A model generated the notes under the pieces. The model was not told where the DNA came from, ran no database searches, and worked only from the letters and a program-made list of their open reading frames with translations. Below are positions 1-11,900 of a stretch of DNA of 64,000 nt, one piece after another; position 1 is the stretch's first letter, and each line of letters begins with the position of its first letter. The DNA lies in contig CM022665.1 of assembly GCA_012295275.1 (NCBI GenBank), positions 10,617,476 through 10,681,475 of the forward strand, read 5' to 3'. Position numbers and translations under genes: made by a program. The DNA is from Chrysomallon squamiferum (lineage: Eukaryota; Mollusca; Gastropoda; Neomphalida; Peltospiridae).

Positions 1-33
1 GATTATACATTTTGCATTTGATTTGAAACCGGT

Positions 34-34
34 A

Positions 35-66
<32 letters not shown>

Positions 67-87
67 AAAAAAAAAAAAAAAAAAAAA
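34..87. repeat. (AT)n followed by poly-A
   Basis: An AT dinucleotide run of about 27 bases is followed directly by 27 A residues. Confidence 0.95.
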
Positions 88-265
88 TTGCTTAATCATA
101 ATTAAATGATAAATGGGTCAAATAATATTTATAGGTTCACAGTATTATTCCCAGCTTGTGTTTGGATTGTGGCAGAAATGTGCAACTGTCAGTATATCTC
201 GTTGGTCCAAACAAATAACAAAAGAACATCTTCCATTTTACTTTCAACACCAAGCTTTACTTTTA

Positions 266-314
<49 letters not shown>

Positions 315-315
315 T
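266..315. repeat. (ATT)n microsatellite
   Basis: Uninterrupted ATT trinucleotide run; it produces spurious poly-Leu and poly-Tyr open frames. Confidence 0.95.
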
Positions 316-2178
316 ATTTACACAAATTGTTATGAAAAGAAGGAAAATGCCAGCTTTTTTGCAATCAGATTCTGTAAGAAAAAAAAACGGAGGTGAAAAG
401 AATTCTGACAACATACTCTAATGAGTGTCCTATTGAAATATGACATATATACTGTTTAATAATAAAAATTATATAGTTGAAAAGTCTAGGAAAATCAAAA
501 ATACATTCTGAACTTTGGGAAATAACTCTTGACAGTAATACAGTCATTAATATGTCAGGAACTGAGTTGATGCTATTGAATTTAAATAATGTTTTAGATA
601 CTGTTTATTTTTTAACAAGGCAAAATGGCTCTATGATGAAAATGATGAAAAAACATGTCGGCCACAATGTATCTTCATGAATATTTTATTATTAGCCAAT
701 TTTTTTTTCATTTTTTTTTTCAAAAAGTTAAATCTGTATGTATCACTAAAGTACACCTCAACCCAATGTGTGATATTCATAACCCAAAGAACTGCAAACA
801 TTTTAAATGTTTTAATATAAAGATTTTAACAGAACAAAAAGAAATTTAAAAAGTGTTCTAGCTAAATAAATAAAATAACAAATCAGTTTTCAGCCTGTAA
901 CATACAAATATATATATATGCATATGCACATGTGTACATATATGGAAAGATTTCTGTTTGGAACATGGAAAACACATAACTGTTATATTATTGCTTTTAG
1001 TTCAAGTGTCTTGACATTTGTGGATTATTTATTACTGAAGATGAGACAATATTAAATAGCTTTTTTTATAATTATTTTTATTATTATTATTGTGTAAAAC
1101 TTTAGCTAAATTGTCTGATTCTGAAAAGAAAGTTGAATAAAGAAGCTATAACTTGGGAACGTTTTTGTTAGTTCATACAGCTGAATGCAAAGCATAACGT
1201 TTGACCATTCAGAATTTTTTTTAATAAACAACAACTTGTTTTAATGGGTTTAAACAGATTTTATTTTAAAATAAATTCATTGATATAATGTGCAGATTTA
1301 CTGTGGAATGTAAAAAAGTGGGTAAAAATCCTCAAGACACTATTAATAGGAATGTATAAATAGAACAGCAAATCTCATATACATTTATGATTTTCAAACA
1401 AGATAAGAATGAAATAGCTTGATCTAAAACAAAATAATAATGATGCAAGAACATATTTTATAACATTACTCATTAAGGGAAAAATGTTCACAGATTAAGG
1501 TAATAATTATTTATTACTGAAATATAGCACTGTTTTATTTAATTTTACTGTTTACTAATGAGTCACAAAAAAACCTGTAAAATAAACATTTTTAAAACAA
1601 AATGTTTTACCATACAGATTTTTACACCATAAATTTAGTCACCAAAAACTTAGATTAACACTTTACATTTTATTTTTGTCACTTAACTGTTATTATATAA
1701 AAAACAAAACTGATGTTTATATGTTTATCATGTTATAATATTAAAATGCAAGGAAAAAAAAAGAAAAAAAGAAATGAAGTCTGAAAAACTAACATAAAAA
1801 AAGGAAACCAGCAACATTCTTAAAATTGTATCATGGTTTCAGAGCTATGTATTATGATATATAGACCAATAATTATGGAAATAATTAATTTACTTCCTCT
1901 CGTTTAACCAATTTGCTTTAATGATTTAGTTATATATATATTTTTAATTTAACAAAAGTTCTGGCAGTATTTATTAATGTAAGTGAACAAGTTTTGTTCT
2001 TATACAATGTGGTTATCCAAATATTTCACAGGCAGCACAGTGGATGAAGAGGTGTTGACATACAAACTAATTATTAATGTTAATTTTTACCTTTCCCTTC
2101 TAAATAAAAACTACCAAACAGTTCAGCGAGAAAAAATAATAAACTATTTTTAAAAATATAAAAAATATAATTACCAAA

Positions 2179-2214
2179 TGTATGTATGTATGTGTGTGTG
2201 TGTGTGTGTGTGTG

Positions 2215-2256
<42 letters not shown>
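2179..2256. repeat. Compound TATG/(TG)n/(TA)n microsatellite
   Basis: TATG repeats pass into TG repeats and then TA repeats, about 78 bases altogether. Confidence 0.95.
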
Positions 2257-2259
<3 letters not shown>

Positions 2260-4045
2260 TAATAAACAAATCATACAATTAACATACTGCATAACATATA
2301 TGAACATTTAATTTCAACACTGAACTGGTGAGCCTATGTATATATATATATAATTTTGTTATCATGTATAAATACATTTCCAAATAAATGTAAATGACTT
2401 GAACAAAATGTTAATTATAATTTCTTGATGATGAAGAAGTTTTATCCATTTCATATTATGTCTGCTTTGTTAACATTAAGACATTTTACCGATATATGTT
2501 GTATTCATATCTTAATTATAATTAATTATCAAAAAAATCCACATGCAGGTGAAAACATGGTGATGAAGAGTAACTAAAACAAAGGGTTTAACTAAAACAT
2601 GAAGGGTTAATTTTATCACACAATTTAACAGTGTTAAAATAACACAGCTATTAAACTTAATATTACCAACTAATCTAAAGAGTTCCAACCAATATTTCTG
2701 TTACAGCCTCACAAAACTGTTTTAATTTGTTCTTATTTATTAAATTAATAATAGAAATATATACAGTACAATGGCTTATCACCAAATTTTGTGTCAAGTA
2801 ATAAGTAATTTTACAAATAGCCAATAAGTCATCAGCATTCCATATTAAAAAATAAATAAATAAATAATGTCTAAAAATAATCAATTCAGGAGTAAATAAT
2901 GATAATATAAATATGTAATTATCACATTTTTAAAAAAGGATAAAAGTATATACATACGGTTATAAGAGATCTTGGAAACATCACTACCAAAGTTTTATAA
3001 ATAATTGTGTGTAATAACTATTAATTATCTCCCCCTGATACATCTCAGTTCTAATCATACAAGTTCTAATTAGAAAATAATGAACTATTATTCTATCACA
3101 TAATATCAGCTATACATTCCTTTGTAACTCCTGAACTTGTATATATCTTGGTTCATAATTTATATGATTTATCTCCAAAGTTTAAATAAATGTGAATAAA
3201 ACTATAGATATTAAAACAAAATGTTTAAAATTTTCAAATCTTATTACATTTATCTATTACAAATATCTGTGCAAAGTTTAACACATTTTATAACATATGT
3301 TCATATCTATTTTGCAGTTTCTGCAAAACACAAATTTTTGTCCTTGTAAAGTCATAACTGGTATTGGAAGAGGGAAAAATACAGCCTTGTTAACTTTAAT
3401 GTTATTACGATAAAAATGTTAATAATAAGAACAAATAAATACACCTATTGATTGGCTCTTTAATTTTAAAAGGATGTTTGTCGTATGAATGGACTGTCAT
3501 GGACTGCTTTCTGTAAACGACATTTTCTAGATGTTTTTGAAACAATCTGAAGGTATTTATTAATAGCACCAATCCAGTATCACATCTCTTTTTTTGAAAA
3601 TATCAAACAATGTAATCAGTTTTTTACTTCTTCATTAAATATTGATCATTATGAAAAAAAAGATAAAGTTTTTTTTTGTACAGTGTAGCTAGCTATTACT
3701 TATATTTGTATGAGTATTACCATCTCAAAAACATAATAGAATCATTATTTAAAAAATAATATCAACAATAAAAGAACCTTTCGTACTGTATTGGGTTTTT
3801 TTAAAAATTATTATAAAGTAAATAAATAAAAAAAAAATTAAATTCAGTATTATTTATATAAATTAATCTAATATATTTTACAAATATTTTTAGTTAAGAC
3901 TAAAATTAATTCTGCCTGGATGAAATAACCTAACAGTTCCATTTTTAATTTATTCTGCTGTTGTACAAATATCATGGGTGGTTAAAGTTAAAATAATGAA
4001 TGTGTCTTGCCTTCATTTGAAACTTATTATACAGATAGTTTAAAT

Positions 4046-5128
4046 TTATGGAAAATCTTCTTCAGATTCAGAGAGTAAAGGCATTTTAGCATCAGTGCCA
4101 AATTTCACAGATGACTTGATGGAGTTGGGTAGACTTGAAAGACTGTACATGTGTTTACGCTTCAGGTAGCGATGAACTCTGCAAGCAGCTACCATATATA
4201 CTCCTCCAACTAATGCTATTATAACAAGTACAAATATATCTGAAAGAAAAGACACCAGAATAAAAGTATTACTTATATATTTAAAATGTAATTACAGAAA
4301 AATTTAAAATATATTACAGACCATTAACTTAAAAACACATGTTACTTCTGAAATAAAGGTTGTTTTATATCATTACAGAGATATGATATTTAAGCAATTT
4401 AAATATATTACTTATATTCAATTATAAAACAAATAATTTGGTAATATATCTTACTTAATTTATGTGCACTAAAGAATATTTTTGTTTTTACATAATGAAA
4501 GGATAAGAAAAAATGCATTATATATCATTATAATATCTGTAACAAAATGTAGCATCAAAATGGTCTAATGCAAAATTGTATTGAAAATATTAAAACAGAT
4601 TTTAAAAATTATAATATTTGAGTTACTTACAGTTTAACAAAGTTGTCCAGAAAATAAATAATTTATCTTTTTTTCAAAATAAAACAGTGCTGTCATACTA
4701 ATGAAATGCTAATATTAAAAAAGGTTTTAAAATAAATTTAAGATTTTTTCCCCTTTTAATCACTCACAAGTTCAAAAAGTAACCCATGTGGTCATGTTTT
4801 CCTCTGAACTCTTTTTGAGGAGATCTCTGATGTGATCAAATGATCCGTTGTTAGGAGCTGGATCCAGATGTAGAACATGACATAACAGGCCATAAATATC
4901 CACGCTATTGAATGTGTCCACTGCATAATTTGACTTGAAAGAAGGACCCATGGCTAAAAATACTGGGTGCATATCTGGCAGTCTGTTATCCCATCCATGA
5001 TCACCAACTAAAATTAGATGGATATATATACATATTTGTATATTCATACATACAGACACAATTATCAATAATATGTGTTACAATTGAAAAAAAAAAAAAT
5101 AAAATAAATATAAGATATAAAATATGTA

Positions 5129-5164
<36 letters not shown>

Positions 5165-6715
5165 TTTCAAAAAGATTATTCAAACTATATATAGCGTAAC
5201 AAAACTTTTTTGATGCAGCAACATAAACATTCATATACAATTTAAATTATATAAAATACATAAGCGGCATTGATGGATGAGTTTTTATGGAATAATGTTC
5301 CTCTGTAACAATAAGTATTGGTTGGATGCGTCGATTATGTTTGTAGTGAAAATGTTCTGGGATGTTTTCTTTCTTGTATACCTTGAAATGTTCAGTTTTT
5401 GAGGCATTCACTAATGCTGAATAAATTTCATCTTCTTTTCCTGCAAATAAAAAAAAGATTTTATTCATGTATTGGGTTGAGGAATAAGTCATTGCAGTTA
5501 AATTAAATTTAATCATTACATAGAAAAAAACTTGAAGAAGCTTAATTGATAACAAGATGTAATCAATAATGTATTCTCTGTTGTTATTTACCACTTCTTC
5601 CCAACAGTCAACAAATCTTTCAATAAATTTGAATCAATTATGTATGTCAATGACTTATTCCTCAACCCAATAGTTGAAAAAAAGTTAATAAAAGAATAAA
5701 AAGTAAACTTGTCTTTTGAGGTCTCATTGTTGTGACTATTTTGTTATTTTTTTTCATTATTTATTTATTTATTTATTTATATTGTTTGTCTTTTGTTGTT
5801 TTTTGTTTTTTTGAATCAGTGAAGCATACAGAAAATCATACCTGGATTTGGAAGTATATTGGCAATTGGAGTGCTTTGAAATATTTTATAATCCTTTCGG
5901 TCAATATATTTATTAAGGTCGATAACTTTATCAGGTGGTGTTGATGCAAAACCATGATCACTTGTAATAATGATGTCTATTTTATCCAACAGATTTTTCT
6001 TCTCAAACTGCTCAAGAAGAAATCCAGTTAAATTATCAAGAGCAATTATCATTCTGTCTATTTGTGGAGATTCTGGACCATACTTATGTCCTGTTGAATC
6101 AGGTTCATTGAAGTACAAAAGTCCTAAATTTATTGGATACTGCATAGTAAACCACTCCAGCATTGTTTCAATTTTTGTTTCGTTTTTTATCAAAGGATTG
6201 TAAGGTATGTATTTTGTGGGCAACACACCTTTGACAGCTGCCGATTCTCCTGGCCACATTATAACACCACTTCTATGTACATTATTCTGTAACTGATTTG
6301 TAACCCAAATTGGTTCCCCTCCGTTATCGAACCATTTCGGGTCTTTCTGTTCAGTTATGTTACTTTTATCGAATGTCTCATTTAAAACTGGGTCATACAT
6401 CACGTTTCCAACAATTCCGTGACTTTCTTCCCATAGTCCTGTGACTAAAGTGTAATGATTTGGAAAAGTTTTAGTAATAAATGCATTTGTCAATCCCCTC
6501 TTCGCTGTAACACCCTGTTTTATAAATTTTTCAAAATGTTTTAATGTTCCTTCCGGAATGTTAGGTCGATTAAGATAATCCCATCGGAAACCATCAAAAG
6601 AAATCATTAACACTTTAGGAGTTACTTCATTTTTTGAGTGACTAACTACACTGACAATTATATGTACAAAGAACAAAACAATTACTGTTTCCACGAACTG
6701 ATGTATAAAATACAT
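4046..6715 (-). CDS. ENPP5: ENPP4/5-type ectonucleotide pyrophosphatase/phosphodiesterase, four exons, with possible lesions
   Basis: Exons read on the minus strand: 6715-5842, 5440-5260, 5007-4772 (or to about 4765) and 4239-4046. The start is the ATG at 6715; the longer open frame begins with GTG and has no upstream in-frame ATG. Residues 1-25 form a hydrophobic signal peptide. The phosphodiesterase domain shows DGFRWD (metal Asp 41), TFPNH (nucleophile Thr 83), PDSTGH (Asp 206, His 210), SDHG (Asp 253, His 254) and, in exon 3, GDHGWDN with the last metal His. This is the full two-metal site of the NPP family. The last exon encodes a membrane segment, a basic stop-transfer stretch and a cytoplasmic tail ending PLLSESEEDFP, as in ENPP4/5, whose catalytic domain faces outward. 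Two oddities: exon 2 leaves two bases where exon 3 needs one, and a TGA precedes the good donor GTGAGT that would join exon 4 in phase. ENPP4 hydrolyses nucleotides such as Ap3A; the substrate here is not predictable. Confidence 0.85.
5130..5162. repeat. (AT)n microsatellite in ENPP intron
   Basis: AT dinucleotide run inside the intron between ENPP exons 2 and 3. Confidence 0.95.
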
Positions 6716-8907
6716 ATTTCCACTGCATTTCCTAGCCACCTCAACCGCTTTGTTAAAATAGAATTATCTGCCCTTGTTATCGAACTTGTCCGGAAAATAT
6801 TTCAAGAAAAAAAAAAAAAATCAATTATCATAACTATCGTGTCTTCATCAACCTTGCCCATCAGAGAAGTGCAAAGTAATAAAAATGTGTATAAAACAGC
6901 TATTGTCAACGGACGTTTTATCTGAAATCTTAGAACTAGAAGGCTGGAAAAAAAAGAAAAAAAAGAAACCCCCCAAAATTTTCTTTACATATTTTCATAT
7001 TTACATAGTTAAACTAGCTGAAGCAGTCAAGGTTTCTTCATCAGTACCATGAACAATGAACATTACAAATATTATAAAATCTTCACTGGTATAATTGTTT
7101 ATAATATTTGTAATGTTTATTGTATATATGTATAATTATTAATACTGTGGGGTTTTTATGTTTTGTTTGTTTTTGTTTTGTTGTTTTATTTCAGTTATAT
7201 ATATATGGACCCGTCTCTAATTATTGTTATTGTTTATGTAGATAAATATTATATTAAATAGGGAAATTTAAATGTGACTGGCTCACATTATAAGCTTCAC
7301 GCAAAACTTCAAACGGAGAAATTAAGTATAAACATTTGTGCAAATACAGCGCATTTTTAACACGTTCTAGAACTTGTATTTAGCTTACAAGATCTCACCA
7401 GATCTAATCCAGTACTGCATATAAGTTTATCTGTTATTGATCCGATGTTGACTCTCTACTTTCTAACTGAAGAATCCCTCAAAGTAAATGCAATGACAGC
7501 AACAACAAACAAAAAACCCAAACAATTCTAACAGCGATAAATTGTTGTCATAACTCATTATTTGGAATGTTTTAACTTGTGAGAAATATGACAAATGCCT
7601 TTCATTCAGAATGCCGGTAATGATTAAATATTAATTAATAACGATAGGGTAATTATTCGATAATGTATAAAAGTATTATTTTTTTTTTTTTTGACGTAGT
7701 TTAAAATTAAAGAAATATTTTACACCAATTATAGTTTATGCATTATAATACGTGCGTCCTCATTCCTCTTCTTTCTCTACCCCAATCACCCAAAAGAATA
7801 AAATAAATAAATAATGGAATACAAAAAACAAAACAAAAATGGAGTGATCAGAAATTTAATATATATATATATATAAGGTTTTTCACCAGTCTTAAAAACA
7901 CTCTGACAAATTAAAGAGATCTGCCTGGGTTAAATTCTGGTAAAGTCAGACGTATCCTGTCAGGCACGTCAGGCATAACTCAACGGTACCATCGTGATTG
8001 GAGACAAAAAACATAAAAAAAAAAGGCATTGTTTGTTTTTCTCCTGGATTTTATGAAAGACTGTAATAATATATTATGCAGTAGAATAAAGATGTATTTT
8101 TTAAAATGATTCATTTGTAAAAACGTATCAACATATATGAATATTATCAGTATACATTTGAAAGTACAGTGGATGAAAAGTTTACTAATTTTAGTAGAAG
8201 TATTAAATTATATTTTCTTACTACTACTATTATTGTATTAATAGCAGTAGTAGTAATAGTAGTGGTAGTAGTACTAGCAGTAGTAGTAGTAGCAGCAGCA
8301 GAATTGGTTTTGCATTTGGCTACTGAGAGCAGGAATGGTTATTTAATTTAAAACAATAACACTAAAAGTTGCACATATCATTTATAGAAGTTTTCACTTC
8401 TTGGGTTTTTAATGTGTAAATAAACATTATTCCTCTCGCCCACTCCACTTTAACAAACACGGTTATGATCGATTTAGGGACAGGGTTATTAAGTAAATAG
8501 TTTTGATCGTCAGAACCATATGCACAGTCATCAAATGGAATACCCACAATGCAATGCTACCACGAGCACTGTATCCTCCATGTTTGTTTATCATGTTTAT
8601 GTCCTTATTAATTGACCTGTGTTTTCAAGGATGGTTAAAAGAAAAGCAAATTGTTGATTATCATAGATATTTTTAATGTGGATTTTATTTTTTAGAAAGT
8701 GTTCCGAAAACCCGCCGAAGACTGCACATTAGCAAAAGTAGAAAAAGAGTGTTTGGATTGCTGAGTCAAACGCTACAATTTGTTATTTCATAATAGTTTA
8801 ATGATAGTTTAAAAGGTGATACGGTATAACCAACAGCTTGAAGAGTTGCATATTATTGCTGCATATATCTTTTTTTATAACATATGTGCAGAGATACTTG
8901 ACAAACA
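6716..8907. promoter_or_regulatory. Intergenic region between divergent ENPP and AMPK beta genes
   Basis: The ENPP start (minus strand) and the AMPK beta start (plus strand) face away from each other across about 2.2 kb, so both promoters should lie here. I see no coding exon. The region holds a near-perfect 26-base inverted repeat (7053-7123), a short AT run near 7859-7874 and imperfect AGT/GCA triplet runs near 8240-8300. No reliable TATA box or other core element could be chosen. Confidence 0.5.
7053..7123. repeat. Inverted repeat, 26-base arms
   Basis: Arms 7053-7078 and 7098-7123 are reverse complements with one mismatch (25 of 26), separated by 19 bases. The sequence lies about 340 bases upstream of the ENPP start. 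It could be a small hairpin element or a chance of AT-rich sequence, but the arm length argues against chance. Confidence 0.85.
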
Positions 8908-11900
8908 ATGGGGAATTCAAGTGCTTCCAAAAATCGACATCCATCGGGCGATGACGCTGCGCCTACTTTGACGGCCAAACACATGGACTCCAATACTATG
9001 CTGATTGATGATAATGATACGAATTTTCCGCCTCCATCTCAGGGAAGGGTAGGTTTCCTTACTCGCAAACTGATAAAATCATTCAATAAATTTATCATTT
9101 TGATTGTCATTTTTATTCTTAATCCTGAACGATGCGTATGGTCGACTCTTTCTGTCATTGTTGGAAATTCCGTAATTTACGTTTTTAAATTATTTTAGAC
9201 ATTTATATTGATTTTTATTTTTATTATTTTCATGAATAGGAGTCCGTATTAAAAGTACACTTATAAAATGAGGCAACCTCTGCAAGACAGAGGTTTGTCC
9301 TTCATTTTTATCTGTTTTTGATGCACTATTTTCTGGTTAGTCTTTGCACAGTTTAACTGTACATACATGTGCTTGACCTTTATAAGGGTCAAGGGCACTC
9401 TCAACCTTGTATAATTGCTTTTTCTCGATGTTTACAATTTCACAAGCAGACAGAATATGTTTTGTGATCATTTACATCTCAGATTTTGGTTAATGAAAGT
9501 AATCTTAGACATAACAGTATCATATATATGAAATGGGAAATTCCAACAGTGGCAGTGTAAAACCAGAAGAGATTTTGGATTTTGTTCTGAAGGACTATGA
9601 AGATGACAAAATTCTGAGACAGGGTGACCTTTCAGTTACCGATAAGATAGAAACACCAGAAACTGAGACAGATAATGAATGTCCAGAAATTGTGGTAATA
9701 TCATTTTTTTTATAAAAAAATGTATACTAAATAGCAGTAAAAATGTTTCACATAAAGAATTACTGAAGTATCAAAGTACCATCCTTTGAAGAGTTCCTCA
9801 TTGATATACCAGCATCTGATAAAGTTTGCTGTTGTTGTAACTAGTATGCATGTGTAATATGATAAAAATGTATAACATGATCTAGAAAAATAATACAAAA
9901 GGAGGCTTCATATATAGTTGGAAAAATTAATTAATAACAACCAAGGTCGGTGTTTAATATAATTAATCCAGTACTATAAAAAAAAAATGATTTATAGAAT
10001 TTAACATCAGTATTAAAAATGTTTGGTTTTGTAATCTTTTTAAGCAGTGATAACTAATTATAATTATAAATAAAAAATAGCAAATGTCATGATTTATACT
10101 GGTGACCTACTTGGTCAGTGGCTGGATTGTTAACATGTATATATCCTTTGGAATATACATGTGGCAGATCTCTGGAAATAATCATAGTTCATTTTGGATC
10201 ATTTGTGCAGAAACAGAAAATAGATTCATGCTGATGGAGTCTTAAAAAAATTGGTGGGCATCCCTGATATATATTATTGAAATAATACTGAATTTAACAG
10301 TTACACTGTACATGCTGTGTGTCGTGGTATTTTAGATTCTGAGTTAAAAATCTGATATAAAATCTTTTTATCTGAAAAAAAACATGAAGACATTTTGGAT
10401 GTATCCTTTAACCAGCAATCAGAATTTCCATTTGCAAGTGTCACCTAAAACAGTTCTGTTGTAAATGATTATTTATGTAAATTATGTGGTCTAGTTTTTG
10501 TGCTCTCTGGAGTAATTTTAATAGTTTTTAATTTATTTATTTGTGTGGTTGTTATTTATTTATTTATTTACTTATTATTATTATTATGATTATTATGATT
10601 ATTATTATTATTGTTTTTTTTGTTTTTTTGTAATTTGAGATTATTGTGTAATAAACTGAATACAAATTACCTATGGTTTTCTCCCAGATTAATATATATA
10701 TATATTATTTTTTTTCTGTGTATGTGATAATATTGTACAGTAATGAAATGTATACTAAAATATTTTTAAAAAAGAGAAAATCTGTTAATGTTATTGCTGT
10801 ATTTCAGATTATTCTTATCAGTTAGCAGAAGAAATTTCTGAAAACATGCTAAAAGCAGCTATCTGTCGTGAAACTGAACTTGTGTAGATTAAAATATATT
10901 CTATCACATATATACCAGCTGAAATTAGGTCAGTAGATAGTATATATAGTCAGTAATGTTCTTAAGTCAGAACCTCTCACTGCCCATGTCCTGCCTGTCT
11001 CACAAATTTTCAGTATGACATGTTTAAAGATATTAATGAATATTTTTTTCCTCATAAACAAGTAAAACATGAGTGCTCAAAGTAATCAAGAAGCTTAAAA
11101 ACCATAAACCCATAAATACCTCGCTGTATCATGTCAAAACTGTATCAGTCAAGTGGTTTTTTAGTGGGGTTTTTTAGGTAACATAAATGTTTCTGTAATT
11201 TCTGTCACACAGATTGTATTACATTTCCTTCAGAAATTCAGTTATCAATAAAATTATATTTGATTTAAATGTTTTCATAAAGAATTTTATAATGATTAGA
11301 TAATACAATAAATTAATCTTTATTTTTCTATTTTAAGCAGAAATTACAGGTGACCATCCATTGACAATAGTTTTAATAAAACAATTTTTAACAAAATTTA
11401 AGTGATTTATCTGTTTATGTTTATTCCCTTAGGTTGCCACAGGTACTTCCCATTTTCATTACAGACTATGTAACGATGTATATCTCAGAATAAATTACCA
11501 AAAATGTATGATACCACTGTTGAAATACCTGTTTAAATATGGTTTACTGCTAATGGACCAAGAGCGACATTTTACATGTAAAGATTTTAAAATACTTTTA
11601 TTTAGTAAAAAGCAAAATATAAATCTTTTATCTATCTTTATTTTATTACCTTTTTTATTATTTATTGTTTCATGCAGCGTTCTAGGGCTAGTACAATAAC
11701 TCCAGGCCATGAACCTTCTATTCCTATGGCAGGGCGGGCATTACCCACAGTATTTAAATGGGAAGGTGGTGGTAAAGAAGTGGCCATATCAGGATCATTC
11801 AATGGATGGAAGGGGAAAATTCCACTAGTGAAGAGGTAATTTTTTTCTTTCTTTTTTGTCACATGATTTTATGGAGGCAGACTATATTCCTTGCATGATC

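Larger units (their letters stand above)
1..4045. other. AT-rich spacer, no gene seen
   Basis: No coding exon can be supported here. The short open frames are low-complexity readings of ATT, TA/TG and poly-A tracts. The part nearest 4045 could be 3' untranslated sequence of the minus-strand ENPP gene, because that gene's last exon ends at 4046, but several possible polyadenylation motifs occur and none stands out. Confidence 0.6.

Noticed and set aside
106-421. Overlapping open frames rich in Leu or Tyr
   Set aside because: They are readings of an ATT microsatellite in different frames, with no family resemblance or splice context.
6638-6925. Plus-strand open frame of 95 codons over the ENPP start
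   Set aside because: Antisense shadow of the signal-peptide region and upstream DNA.
11495-11862. Open frames around AMPK beta exon 2 on both strands
   Set aside because: The minus-strand frames are shadows of the real plus-strand exon 11678-11835; the plus-strand frame at 11508-11699 is mostly intron.
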